From the NCBI GenBank assembly GCA_039817385.1, contig JBCBVY010000006.1, positions 124,001 to 188,000 on the forward strand: 64,000 nt of DNA. Reading direction: 5' to 3'. The stretch comes from JBCBCP01 sp039817385 (GTDB lineage Bacteria > Pseudomonadota > Alphaproteobacteria > Rhodobacterales > Rhodobacteraceae). Both the position numbers and the translations under genes were made by a program. Positions 1 to 8,738 of the stretch are shown one piece after another. The notes below the pieces were generated by a model. The model searched no databases, was not told the origin of the DNA, and saw only the letters and a list, made by a program, of their open reading frames with translations. The first letter of the stretch is position 1. Each line of letters begins with the position of its first letter.

Positions 1-111
1 CCCGGGTTTCAGCGTGAGTGTGAAAGGGCCGGTCCCCGCAGCGGACGCGCCTTGCTCGTCCGGCAGGCCGCCGACGAAGTCATCAGGGGAGTAGATATAC
101 AAAAACGGCAT
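1..111 (-). CDS. Partial protein, N-terminus only; possibly a secreted Hint-type protein
   Basis: Reading the minus strand from an ATG at 111 gives 37 open codons that run off the left edge, beginning MPFLYIYSPDDFVGG and continuing with AAGTGPFTLTLKPG. This style of start, with no signal peptide and a short YSPDDF motif followed by a Gly/Thr-rich stretch, resembles the N-termini of large Hint-domain or RTX-like secreted proteins of roseobacters. That assignment is from memory of the family and rests on only 37 residues. No clear ribosome binding site precedes the ATG. It lies 78 bp downstream of the ftsK stop on the same strand. Confidence 0.4.
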   Translation of the reverse strand, partial: MPFLYIYSPDDFVGGLPDEQGASAAGTGPFTLTLKPG

Positions 112-189
112 GGGTCACGCATCCAACTTTCCCGAAGGATAGGTTGAAAGAGTGGCCCTAATGCGCCGCCCATTTGACTAAAAGGCGAT

Positions 190-3000
190 CTATTGTGGCT
201 CGGGCACCAGCACTTCGCGTTTGCCCACGTGGTTCGCCGCGCTCACGACGCCCTCGTCTTCCATCTGCTCGACCAGCCGTGCGGCCTTGTTGTAGCCGAT
301 GGCCAGCTTGCGCTGGATGTAAGAGGTGGAGCATTTGCGGTCATTGATCGCAATCGCCACGGCCTGATCGTAGAGCGCATCGCCGCTGTCAGTGTTCCCG
401 CCAAGGCCCAGCACCTGATCGATCCCGTCGGCCTTTTCCTCGTCCGGGCCATCGACCACGCCGCCGATATAGTCAGGCGGGCCGAAAGCCTTGAGGTGGC
501 GGACGATCTCTTCGACTTCCTCGTCAGAGACAAACGGGCCGTGGCACCGGGTGATCTTCGCGCCGCCTGCCATGTACAGCATATCGCCCATACCGAGCAG
601 TTGTTCAGCCCCCATCTCGCCCAGAATGGTCCGCGAATCGATTTTCGATGTGACCTGGAAGGAAATCCGCGTGGGGAAGTTCGCCTTGATCGTGCCGGTG
701 ATGACATCGACGGAGGGGCGCTGCGTTGCCATGATTAGGTGAATGCCCGAGGCCCGCGCCATCTGCGCAAGGCGCTGGATGCAGGCCTCGATCTCTTTGC
801 CCGCGACCATCATCAGGTCCGCCATTTCGTCCACGATCACCACGATGAACGGTAGGGCAACGGGCTGGATCTCTTCGGTTTCGAACACCGGCTCGCCCGT
901 CTCGTCGTCAAAGCCGGTCTGCACCGTGCGGGAGAACATCTCGCCCTTGGCGAGCGCCTCGCGCACCCGGCCATTGTAGCCCTCGATGTTGCGCACGCCC
1001 ATCTTGGACATCTTGCGGTAGCGTTCCTCCATCTCGCCCACGACCCATTTAAGGGCCACGACCGCCTTTTTCGGGTCGGTCACGACGGGCGACAGCAGGT
1101 GCGGGATGCCGTCATAGACGGAAAGCTCCAGCATCTTCGGGTCGATCATGATCAGCCGGCATTCCTCGGGGGTCAGCTTGTAAAGGAGGCTCAGGATCAT
1201 CGTGTTGATCGCCACCGACTTGCCGGAGCCCGTGGTGCCCGCGATCAAGAGGTGAGGCATCTTTGCGAGGTTCGCGACCACCGGATCGCCGCCGATATCC
1301 TTGCCCAGCGCCAGCGGCAGACGCATGTTCGAATCGCCGAAATCGCGCGCGCCGAGAATCTCGCGCAGCACGACCTTTTCCCGGTTTTCATTCGGCAGTT
1401 CGATCCCGATAACAGACCGCCCCGGCACCGTGGAGACACGGGCCGACAGCGCCGCCATCGAACGGGCAATGTCATCGGCAAGGCCGATCACACGCGACGC
1501 TTTCAGGCCCGGCGCGGGCTCCAGCTCGTACATGGTGACGACCGGGCCGGGACGGACCGAGACGATCTCACCCTTCACGCCATAGTCATCCAGCACGTTT
1601 TCCAGCATCCGCGCGTTTTCCTCCAGCGCCTCGTCGCTCAGATGGTGGCGCGGGATCGCTTCGGCGGCCTCTAGCAGGCTCAGGGGGGGCAGCTCGAACG
1701 TGTTCTCCGTGGCATCAAAACCAAGGCTCGGCTGCGCTTCGGCCTTCGCGCGGGTCGACGGTTGCACGGGCTTGCGGGCGGGCTGCTGCACGTGCACCTT
1801 CCGCGGTTCGGCCACGGGAATCGGCGCCGGGGCAGGCTCAGGCGGGTTAAGCGGCAGGGGCTGCTCCTCAACCACTGGCTGAGGCGCAGGCGGCGGGGCC
1901 GCTGCCCGCATCAAGGGCGGCTCGGGCGGCAAGATCGGCGCGGCGGAGGCCTCGGGCGGTGTGGTGACGATGAGCGGATCCGGGCCACGGCCGCGCCCCT
2001 TCGTCAGCGGCGCATCGGCGACCACCGCGGGCGCCCCGCGCACCCGGCTTTTGATCACATCGGCGATCTTGGCCTTGATCCGCTCATCGCCGGGGCCTTC
2101 GCCGACATCCACGTCAGAGTAGTGTTCGATCAGTTCCGGTTCGGGCATCGGATCGGGCTCAGCCCGGCGCACCAGCGACGGCATCCGCGACAGCAGCCCC
2201 GGTTTCGGCGCCGGGTCTGGCGCGGCCTGAGGCTCCGGCGTCGCCACAAGGGGCTCAGGGGCGGCAAAAGGCTCTGCGGCTGCGCGCGCCTCGGCACGCA
2301 TCGCTCGGGCCGCCTGGACCCGTCGCGCGGCCTGCACCGCGCCCGAGGCACCCCGGCCCAGCAACGTCATCGTCCATGCATAGACCATGATCACGCCAAC
2401 CAGCATGAACCGCGCCACCCGCGCCAGCTCTGGCCGGGTAAAGCCCAGCACGAAGGCCGACAAGACCGCCAGCCCCACCGCCATCAAAAGCGATATCAGC
2501 TTGACCGTCAGGCTGGACCCGATCGGCAGAGCGACGAGGATCATCGACAGGACCGTATCGCCAAAAAGCCCGCCAAGGCCAAACTCATGCGTGCTTTTCC
2601 ATTCCGGGCCCACCACCAGCGTCGCGGCATAGATCGATGCAAAGGCAATCACGATGGGCGCAAAGATCAGCCGCCCCAGCGCCAGCTCCGTCCCGCGGTG
2701 CAGCGCAAAGCGCAGGCCCCACACCGTCAGGACAACCGATATGCCGAGGCTGCCCCAGCCAATCACCAGAAACAGCGGCGCCGCAATCGACGCGCCCGTC
2801 GTGCCCAGCCAATTGCGCACAGGCGCATCGGTGCTGACCAGCCAATTCGGATCGTCGGGCGTATAGCTCCAGATCATCGCCGCAGCCAAAAGGCCCAGCA
2901 CGATCAGCGCGAGCCCCAGCAGCTCCTTGCCGCGCCGTTCGACCTGTTCGGCCACGCGGCTGTCCAGTAGCGGATCGCGATCACGTGTCTGAAATGCCAT
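190..3000 (-). CDS. ftsK: DNA translocase FtsK
   Basis: 936-residue FtsK, the septal ATP-driven DNA pump that clears chromosome termini during division. The N-terminal 200 residues carry several hydrophobic membrane segments. A Pro/Ala-rich linker follows to about residue 430. The motor domain has Walker A AGTTGSGKS near residue 590 and Walker B VIVDEMADLMM near 720. The C-terminal winged-helix gamma domain (about 870-936) includes the CSTSYIQRKLAIGYNKAARL signature that recognises polar KOPS-type sequences. The frame stays open upstream to 3222, but that extension is Arg/Gly-rich shadow sequence. The ATG at 3000 follows a GGAAGAGGGAAAGAGGT purine-rich site and starts the natural MAFQTRDRD. 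It lies 17 bp after the aminotransferase gene on the same strand, probably one transcript. Confidence 0.97.
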   Translation of the reverse strand: MAFQTRDRDPLLDSRVAEQVERRGKELLGLALIVLGLLAAAMIWSYTPDDPNWLVSTDAPVRNWLGTTGASIAAPLFLVIGWGSLGISVVLTVWGLRFALHRGTELALGRLIFAPIVIAFASIYAATLVVGPEWKSTHEFGLGGLFGDTVLSMILVALPIGSSLTVKLISLLMAVGLAVLSAFVLGFTRPELARVARFMLVGVIMVYAWTMTLLGRGASGAVQAARRVQAARAMRAEARAAAEPFAAPEPLVATPEPQAAPDPAPKPGLLSRMPSLVRRAEPDPMPEPELIEHYSDVDVGEGPGDERIKAKIADVIKSRVRGAPAVVADAPLTKGRGRGPDPLIVTTPPEASAAPILPPEPPLMRAAAPPPAPQPVVEEQPLPLNPPEPAPAPIPVAEPRKVHVQQPARKPVQPSTRAKAEAQPSLGFDATENTFELPPLSLLEAAEAIPRHHLSDEALEENARMLENVLDDYGVKGEIVSVRPGPVVTMYELEPAPGLKASRVIGLADDIARSMAALSARVSTVPGRSVIGIELPNENREKVVLREILGARDFGDSNMRLPLALGKDIGGDPVVANLAKMPHLLIAGTTGSGKSVAINTMILSLLYKLTPEECRLIMIDPKMLELSVYDGIPHLLSPVVTDPKKAVVALKWVVGEMEERYRKMSKMGVRNIEGYNGRVREALAKGEMFSRTVQTGFDDETGEPVFETEEIQPVALPFIVVIVDEMADLMMVAGKEIEACIQRLAQMARASGIHLIMATQRPSVDVITGTIKANFPTRISFQVTSKIDSRTILGEMGAEQLLGMGDMLYMAGGAKITRCHGPFVSDEEVEEIVRHLKAFGPPDYIGGVVDGPDEEKADGIDQVLGLGGNTDSGDALYDQAVAIAINDRKCSTSYIQRKLAIGYNKAARLVEQMEDEGVVSAANHVGKREVLVPEPQ

Positions 3001-3017
3001 ACCTCTTTCCCTCTTCC

Positions 3018-4190
3018 TCAGCCCGCGTAGAGCACGTCGCGGATGGCGGTCAGGCCCCGCTCCGTCTCGGCCAGAGGCGCCACAAGCGCCGCGCGGATAT
3101 ATCCATGCCCGGGGTTCTCTGCCCCGTGTCCTTGTGCCAGGTAAGCCCCCGGCAACACGCGCACGCCGGTGCGCTTCCAAAGCTCCAGCGACGCCGCCTC
3201 GCCATCCGGCACGGGCAGCCACAAAAAGAACCCGGCCTCCGGCGCGGCATATCCCGGCACATTACCAAGGATGCGGTCGGCCAGCTCGTATTTCGCCCGA
3301 TACAGCGCGCGGTTTTCCTCGACGTGGGTCTCATCCGCCCAGACCTTGGCCGCGGCCATTTGCAGCGGCAGGGGCAAGGGGGCCCCGGCATAAGTGCGCA
3401 GCTGGAGCGCCTGCCGGATGCAGGCCCGCCCGCCTGCGATAAAGCCGGAGCGCAGCCCCGGCAGGTTTGACCGTTTTGACAGCGAATGAAACGCCACAAC
3501 CCGTTCGGGGTCCGCACCAATCTCATCCGCGACCTGCAAGGCCCCGGGCGGCGGCGTGTCGCGGTAAATCTCGGAATAGCATTCGTCCGCGAAGATGCGG
3601 AAATCATATTGCTCCGCCAGTCGGAACAGCTCCGCCCAGTAGCCCTTGGAGGCAACGGCCCCCTGCGGGTTCGCGGGCGAGCAAATGTAAACCCCGCCGC
3701 AGCGCGCCAGCATATCCGCCCCGACGGACGCGAAATCGGGCAGATGCCCCGTCTGAGCCGTTGCGGGAACAAAGACCGGCTGCGCGCCCACGGACATCGC
3801 CGACAGCATGTAGACCTGGTAGAACGGGTTGGGCATCAGCACCACGTTGCGCCCCTCGGGCACCAGCGCCATGCAGATGTTGTAAAGCCCCTCGCGCGTG
3901 CCGTTCAGCGGCAGGATCTGGCTGGCCGGGTCATAGCTGACCCCGTAGCGCCGCTTGAGCCAGTCGCTGATCGCGCCGCGCAGTTCTGGCGCGCCCTCAT
4001 TGGGCGGGTAGCGGTTAAAGCCTGCGGCATGTTCGGTGATCACATCCGTGACCCAGGGCGGGAAGGCGTGTTTCGGCTCGCCAATGGTCATATGCACCAC
4101 GTCCCCGCCGGGGTCGTGATGGTCCAAAAGCGCACGCAGGCGCGGAAATGCATAAGCCGGTAGGTTCGAAAACCGCTCGGGAAACGTCAT
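3018..4190 (-). CDS. Class I/II PLP-dependent aminotransferase (DapC-like)
   Basis: 390-residue fold-type I aminotransferase. It shows the N-terminal substrate loop TIGEPKHAFP, the NGTREGLYN cofactor-phosphate region, SPANPQG, the ADECYSEIY cofactor Asp, and the Schiff-base lysine in FHSLSKRSNLPGLRSGF. This pattern fits the succinyldiaminopimelate/LL-diaminopimelate aminotransferase branch, and roseobacter relatives are often annotated that way. The exact substrate cannot be read from sequence. It sits immediately upstream of ftsK with a 17 bp gap, so co-transcription is likely. A role in diaminopimelate or lysine synthesis would fit a cell wall/division context, but that is inference. Confidence 0.85.
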   Translation of the reverse strand: MTFPERFSNLPAYAFPRLRALLDHHDPGGDVVHMTIGEPKHAFPPWVTDVITEHAAGFNRYPPNEGAPELRGAISDWLKRRYGVSYDPASQILPLNGTREGLYNICMALVPEGRNVVLMPNPFYQVYMLSAMSVGAQPVFVPATAQTGHLPDFASVGADMLARCGGVYICSPANPQGAVASKGYWAELFRLAEQYDFRIFADECYSEIYRDTPPPGALQVADEIGADPERVVAFHSLSKRSNLPGLRSGFIAGGRACIRQALQLRTYAGAPLPLPLQMAAAKVWADETHVEENRALYRAKYELADRILGNVPGYAAPEAGFFLWLPVPDGEAASLELWKRTGVRVLPGAYLAQGHGAENPGHGYIRAALVAPLAETERGLTAIRDVLYAG

Positions 4191-4312
4191 GAAACTGCCT
4201 CGGGTTCGGGATCATTTACGTCCCGTTGCTATCAGATTACCCCAGCGGGGAGTCGCGCGTCCAGAAAAATGACCACGGCGCGGGGCAGCGTGACAAATTC
4301 GCAAGTCGTGCG

Positions 4313-5644
4313 CTATGGGCGCAGCACCCGCTCTGCCGCCGCGCCGATGCGCAACAGGCGCGCTTCCATTCCCGGCCCAGCCATGAACATGATCCCGCAG
4401 CTTGGCGCCCCGGTCGGCAGCGTTAGGGCGCATAGGCCCAAAAGGTTGCCGATCCGCGTGTTGCGCAGGGCCAGAAGGTTCTCGGTCTTGTAATAGTTTT
4501 CTTCGGCATTCAGCCGCGCAAGATCCGGCGGCAGGATCGCGGACGAGGGCAGGATCACCGCGTCATAGCCCGCCGTCGCGGCATCATAAGCGCCGCGCGC
4601 CGCGTCCAGCTTCGCCCAGCCCGCGACGTAATCCGGGGCCGATACGTCCTTGCCGAGCCGGAACCGCGCAAGGATTTCGGGAAACATCTTGTCCGGCTGC
4701 GCTTCGATCACGTCTTGCCACAGCCCATAAGCCTCGGGCGGGATCAGCGCGCCTGTCAGGGACATCGCATCGCTGACCGCTTGCACGTCGATGGTCTCCA
4801 CATGCGCGCCTGCGGATGACAGCCTTTCCACTGCGCCCTCGAAGGCCGCGCCGGGGGCGTCCCGCACATCGTCCATCGCGACCGTCTTGAGGATCGCCAG
4901 CCGCGCGCCATGCAAGTCGGCGCCGTGCAGGTCGGCAACCCTGCCGCCTTCCATCGCTGCCAGAAGCTGCGCGCAATCCTCAACGCTGCGCGTGAGCGGG
5001 CCAATCGTGTCAAAGCGCAGCGCGAGGGGAACGACCCCCTCTAACGTCAGCCGCCCCGCCGTTGTCTTGAGCCCAACCAGATCGTTCCACGCCGCCGGGA
5101 TGCGCACCGACCCGCCTGTGTCCGACCCGATGCCCGCCGCCGCAAGCCCAAAGGCAACAGAGGCCGCCGCACCGCTGGACGAGCCGCCCGGCACGGCCTC
5201 CGGATCGTTCACGCAAGGCGGTGTGTTCGTCATCGGGTTATAGCCCAGCCCGCTAAAGGCCAGCTCGCTCATATGCGTTTTACCAAGGCAGATCAGGCCA
5301 TTGGCAGTTGCCGCGGCAAGCACATTCGCATCCCGGTCCGGCACACGGCCCTCCAGCAGCTTGCTGCCTGCTTCGGTCGCGATGCCTGCGGTGTCAAACA
5401 GATCTTTCCAGCTGATCGGCACGCCATCCAGAAGGCTGCGCCGCACCCCGTCCCGCGCCCGCTGCGCAGCGGCGTGTGCCTCTGCCAGCGCCCGGTCCCG
5501 GGTCACGCGCGCGTAAATGCGGTCCTTCAGCGCGTGGGTGTCGATGGCGTCCAGATAGCATTCCGTCAGCGCCACCGGGTCAATCTGACCTGCGCCAACA
5601 CCGCGCCCCAGATCGCTCGCGCTCGCCAAAAGCCAGTCGGTCAT
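4313..5644 (-). CDS. Amidase (amidase signature family)
   Basis: 443-residue amidase-signature hydrolase. The Ser-cisSer-Lys triad is visible: Lys in ISWKDLFDTAG, and the glycine/serine-rich core PGGSSSGAAASVAFG followed by GSDTGGSVRIPAAW. It hydrolyses carboxylic amides in the cytoplasm, but the substrate is unknown. It is not GatA of the glutamine amidotransferase by context, because no gatB or gatC is present. The frame opens further upstream to 5797, overlapping the divergent monooxygenase region. The site AAGGAG six bases before the ATG at 5644 (MTDWLLASASDLG) decides this start over the nearer ATG at 5650. Confidence 0.9.
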   Translation of the reverse strand: MTDWLLASASDLGRGVGAGQIDPVALTECYLDAIDTHALKDRIYARVTRDRALAEAHAAAQRARDGVRRSLLDGVPISWKDLFDTAGIATEAGSKLLEGRVPDRDANVLAAATANGLICLGKTHMSELAFSGLGYNPMTNTPPCVNDPEAVPGGSSSGAAASVAFGLAAAGIGSDTGGSVRIPAAWNDLVGLKTTAGRLTLEGVVPLALRFDTIGPLTRSVEDCAQLLAAMEGGRVADLHGADLHGARLAILKTVAMDDVRDAPGAAFEGAVERLSSAGAHVETIDVQAVSDAMSLTGALIPPEAYGLWQDVIEAQPDKMFPEILARFRLGKDVSAPDYVAGWAKLDAARGAYDAATAGYDAVILPSSAILPPDLARLNAEENYYKTENLLALRNTRIGNLLGLCALTLPTGAPSCGIMFMAGPGMEARLLRIGAAAERVLRP

Positions 5645-5724
5645 GCCCATCTCCTTTGCCTGCCGCGACGGTAGCGACGCCGCAGCGCATGGACAATCCC
5701 CGCCACCTGCCCATATTCCCAGCC

Positions 5725-6939
5725 ATGACCTCTCGCGCGCAAATCGCAATTGTTGGCGGCGGCCTTTCCGGCCCGCTGATGGCCCTCGCTCTGGCAAGGG
5801 CAGGACACCCCGTCACGGTAATCGACGCCGCGCCGGAGACCGTGCGCCGCAACGCGGCTTTTGACGGGCGCAGCTATGCGGTCGCGCTCACCTCCTGCCG
5901 CCTTTTGCAAAACCTTGGGCTTTGGGGGCAACTGGCCGACCACGCGCAGCCCATCCTGCGCATCAAGGTCAGCGACGGGCACGCGGGCCAAGGCCCCTCC
6001 CCCCTCTGGCTCGGCTTCGACCATGCAGAAATCGAAGAAGGCCCGATGGGCCACATGATCGAGGACCGGCATCTGCGCCGCACGCTGCTGGACGCAATGG
6101 CGGGCGAAGACTTCATCACCCACCGCGCGGGTGACGCCGTGGTCGCGCAAGACGTTGAACCCAATGGCGTTTCGTTGAGGCTGGCGAGCGGAGAGACCGT
6201 GCACGCGGCCCTCGTCATCGGCGCCGACGGACGCGCCAGCGGGACCGCCGCACGTGCAGGCATCAAGCGCATCGGGTGGAGCTACAAGCAAACCGCGCTG
6301 GTCGCCGCGATAGAGCATGCGTTGCCCCATGACGGCACCGCGCATCAGTTCTTCATGCCGCCGGGGCCGCTGGCGATCCTGCCGCTGACCGGCAACCGGT
6401 CCTCCATCGTCTGGAGTGAAAAGGCGGAGACCGCCGCCGCCTTCATGGCCCTGTCCGATGCGGATTTCCTCACCGTCCTGCGCCCGCGCTTCGGCAGTTT
6501 CCGGGGGGAGATCAAGCTGGCAGGCAAGCGCTGGTCCTACCCGCTGGGCCTGACGCTGGCGCAGAAGATGATCGCCCCCCGCACCGCCCTGATCGGCGAC
6601 GCCGCGCACGGGGTGCACCCCATCGCGGGACAAGGGCTGAACGCCGGCATGCGCGACATCGCCGCCCTTGCGGACGTGATGACAGCCGCAGCCGCGCGCG
6701 GCGAAGACGTAGGGAGCGACGGCGTTCTGAGCCGTTATCAGGACTGGCGCCGGTTCGACAATACCGCGTTGGCGGTGGCCACGGATGGATTTAACCGATT
6801 GTTTTCGAACGATAATCCGATCCTGCGGGGGGTCCGCACCCTTGGACTTGGCGCGATCAACGCGGCCCCGCGCCTGCGCCGCGGTTTCATCCGCGAAGCG
6901 GCCGGGCTGACCGGGGAATTGCCCGCGCTCATGCGTTAG
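5725..6939 (+). CDS. UbiH/Coq6-family FAD-dependent monooxygenase
   Basis: About 404 residues, the usual length for ubiquinone-ring hydroxylases. N-terminal FAD-binding motif IAIVGGGLSGPLMALALARA is followed by the middle DG motif (VIGADGRAS) and the C-terminal GDAAHGVHPIAGQGLNAG motif that contacts the flavin ribityl chain. It probably hydroxylates the ubiquinone ring (UbiH, UbiF or UbiI-like), but family members cannot be told apart here. The start at 5725 gives MTSRAQIAIVGGG. An upstream ATG at 5689 is possible, and neither has a good ribosome binding site. The stop TAG shares bases with the stop of the convergent Trm112-like gene. Confidence 0.9.
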   Translation: MTSRAQIAIVGGGLSGPLMALALARAGHPVTVIDAAPETVRRNAAFDGRSYAVALTSCRLLQNLGLWGQLADHAQPILRIKVSDGHAGQGPSPLWLGFDHAEIEEGPMGHMIEDRHLRRTLLDAMAGEDFITHRAGDAVVAQDVEPNGVSLRLASGETVHAALVIGADGRASGTAARAGIKRIGWSYKQTALVAAIEHALPHDGTAHQFFMPPGPLAILPLTGNRSSIVWSEKAETAAAFMALSDADFLTVLRPRFGSFRGEIKLAGKRWSYPLGLTLAQKMIAPRTALIGDAAHGVHPIAGQGLNAGMRDIAALADVMTAAAARGEDVGSDGVLSRYQDWRRFDNTALAVATDGFNRLFSNDNPILRGVRTLGLGAINAAPRLRRGFIREAAGLTGELPALMR

Positions 6940-7112
6940 TCGAGGGCGCGCGCCTCACTGTCGAGCATGATGGGGATGCCGTTGCGGATCGGATAGGCCA
7001 GCTGTGCCCGCTCTGATATCAGCTCCTGCGCCGCCGCATCGTAGCGCAGCGTGTCGCCGGTATGCGGACAGACCAGCGCCTCAAGCATCCGCCGGTCGGT
7101 GTCGCTGCTCAC
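6936..7112 (-). CDS. Trm112 family small protein
   Basis: 58-residue protein read directly from the sequence, starting at a GTG. It contains MLEALVCPHTGDTLRYD, ELISERAQLAYPIRNGIPI and a C-terminal LDSEARALD, matching the Trm112/YcaR family core (CPxxxxxLxYD, AYPIRxGIPIML). Bacterial members are small adaptor-like proteins, while eukaryotic and archaeal Trm112 activates methyltransferases. The GTG overlaps the TGA of the upstream LON-domain gene (GTGA), so translation is likely coupled. Its stop (6936-6938) overlaps the stop of the convergent UbiH-like gene. It is too short for many ORF finders. Confidence 0.85.
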   Translation of the reverse strand: MSSDTDRRMLEALVCPHTGDTLRYDAAAQELISERAQLAYPIRNGIPIMLDSEARALD

Positions 7113-7747
7113 TGCATCAGCCCTTCGTCCTGCCCGCCGCGCATTTCGTATTCGATCAGCGTCACGAGCGTCTCGCGCCGGGTGCTAAGCGAGGGCGCCT
7201 CCAGCAGAGCCTGCTTATCTTCCGGCTCGAAATCGAGCATCATCGACAGCGAGTTCACCAGAAGCTCGTCATCCGCTTCCTTCAGCGTCTGCCAATCCGC
7301 CGACAGGCCGCGCATGGTGAAATAGCGGCTCAGCAGGTCCAGAAACGGTTCGCGGTTAAAGCTGCCGTCATCCTCGCTCGCGCCCCGGTCCCGGTCGAAC
7401 CCGTCCCACAGAACTTCGCAGCGGCGGTAAGGCGTAAATCCATCCACCTCGCGCGCAACGCGGAAGCGCGAAATTCCTGTCAGCGTGATCAGATACCGGC
7501 CCTCTTCAGTCTCCGAAAACTGGGTGATCCGGCCCGCGCAGCCGATCGTGTGCAGGCCGTGCCCCTCACGCCCCTCAACCGTATTGGGCTGCACCATGCC
7601 GATCAGCCGCGCATCGGTCTTGAGCGCGTCGTTCAGCATCTGAAGATAGCGCGGCTCGAATATGTGCAGCGGCAGCCGCGAGCGTGGCAGCAAAAGCGCC
7701 TTGGGCAGGGGGAAAACCGCAATCGTGTCTGGCAGGGCCTGTCTCAT
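7109..7747 (-). CDS. LON N-terminal substrate-binding domain protein
   Basis: About 212 residues that correspond only to the N-terminal domain of Lon protease. Motifs are FPLPKALLLPRSRLPLHIFE and the following DARLIGMVQP and GCAGRITQF stretches. No AAA+ or protease domain is present, so it is a stand-alone LON/PUA-like protein of unknown role, common in alphaproteobacteria. An ATG at 7747 is preferred; a TTG at 7756 adds three residues. The stop overlaps the GTG of the Trm112-like gene, and the thioredoxin-like gene lies 27 bp upstream. The three probably form one operon. Confidence 0.88.
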   Translation of the reverse strand: MRQALPDTIAVFPLPKALLLPRSRLPLHIFEPRYLQMLNDALKTDARLIGMVQPNTVEGREGHGLHTIGCAGRITQFSETEEGRYLITLTGISRFRVAREVDGFTPYRRCEVLWDGFDRDRGASEDDGSFNREPFLDLLSRYFTMRGLSADWQTLKEADDELLVNSLSMMLDFEPEDKQALLEAPSLSTRRETLVTLIEYEMRGGQDEGLMQ

Positions 7748-7774
7748 GCACGGCAAATTAGGCCGTCCGGCAGG

Positions 7775-8686
7775 TCAGGCAAATATCATCGAGCTGAGCT
7801 TGCGCCGCCCGTTCAAAACCACCGGGTCATTCGGCTTGAGCGCGTCAAAAATGGTGAACAGCTGCGTCTTGGCCGCGCCGTCATTCCACTCCCGATCCGC
7901 ACGGAAGAGGGCCAGTAGCTCATCCACCGCCGCCTCCGCATCTCCGCTCGCGTACAGCGCCTGCGCTAGGTCAAAGCGGGCCTGGTGGTTTGCCGGGTCC
8001 GCGTCGACCTGCGCGCGCAGTTCGGCAACCGGGCCAGCATCCGCGGCCTGACGGGCAAGCGCCAGCCCGGCAAAGGCGGCCTCAATGGCCGCATCGCCGC
8101 TAATCTCTGCGGGTGCGCCGTTCAGGATCGCCTCGGCCTGATCGAGGTCGTCAAGCGCGATATGCGCCCGGGCCAGCCCACCATAGGCGGCGGCATTGTT
8201 CGGGTCCTCGCCAAGGATCGCGGCAAAGGTTTGCGCCGCGTCCACGGCGGCCCCTGCTTCAAGCATCTCTTCAGCGGCAGCTACCGCTTCGTCCAGCCCG
8301 CCGGACGCGTCACCGCCAGACTGCTTGACCAGACGGTCGATGAAGGCCGCGATTTCAGACTGGGGCACGGCGCCTTGAAACCCGTCCACCGGCTGGCCCT
8401 TCCAGAAGGCGTAGACCGTCGGGATCGACTGGATTTGCAGCTGGCCCGCGATCATCTGCGCCTCGTCCACGTTGACCTTGACCATCTTGACCGCGCCCCG
8501 CGCCGCGCGCACCGCATCCTCCAGCATCGGGCCCAGCGTCTTGCACGGCCCGCACCACGGCGCCCAGAAATCAACAATCACAGGGATGGACTGGCTCGCC
8601 TCGACCACGTCCTGCATGAACGTGGCTTCGCTGCTGTCCTTGATCAGGTCCGCATCCGCCGGGGCTGCATTCAGGTTCAGGTCCAT
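7775..8686 (-). CDS. Thioredoxin/TPR co-chaperone (CnoX/YbbN-like)
   Basis: 303 residues in two parts. Residues 1-110 form a thioredoxin fold with a complete WAPWCGPCK active site (Cys45, Cys48) and the cis-proline loop SIPTVYAFW. Residues 130-303 are helical repeats of TPR type (AAYGGLARAHIALDDLDQAEAIL). This matches the CnoX/YbbN family, which holds oxidised unfolded proteins and hands them to chaperonins. E. coli CnoX lacks the redox CxxC, whereas this one keeps it. An AAGGAG site lies about eight bases before the ATG. Confidence 0.9.
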   Translation of the reverse strand: MDLNLNAAPADADLIKDSSEATFMQDVVEASQSIPVIVDFWAPWCGPCKTLGPMLEDAVRAARGAVKMVKVNVDEAQMIAGQLQIQSIPTVYAFWKGQPVDGFQGAVPQSEIAAFIDRLVKQSGGDASGGLDEAVAAAEEMLEAGAAVDAAQTFAAILGEDPNNAAAYGGLARAHIALDDLDQAEAILNGAPAEISGDAAIEAAFAGLALARQAADAGPVAELRAQVDADPANHQARFDLAQALYASGDAEAAVDELLALFRADREWNDGAAKTQLFTIFDALKPNDPVVLNGRRKLSSMIFA

Positions 8687-8738
8687 GATCTCGCTCCTTG
8701 TAGGTGTTGCACGCTATATGCGCCGGGGCGTCTGGGAA

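Noticed and set aside
3001..3222. N-terminal extension of FtsK by 74 residues
   Set aside because: The extension overlaps the aminotransferase gene, is Arg/Gly-rich, and a good ribosome binding site precedes the ATG at 3000.
4313..5644. GatA subunit of the tRNA amidotransferase
   Set aside because: The amidase signature is shared, but there is no gatB or gatC nearby, so a general amidase is the safer call.
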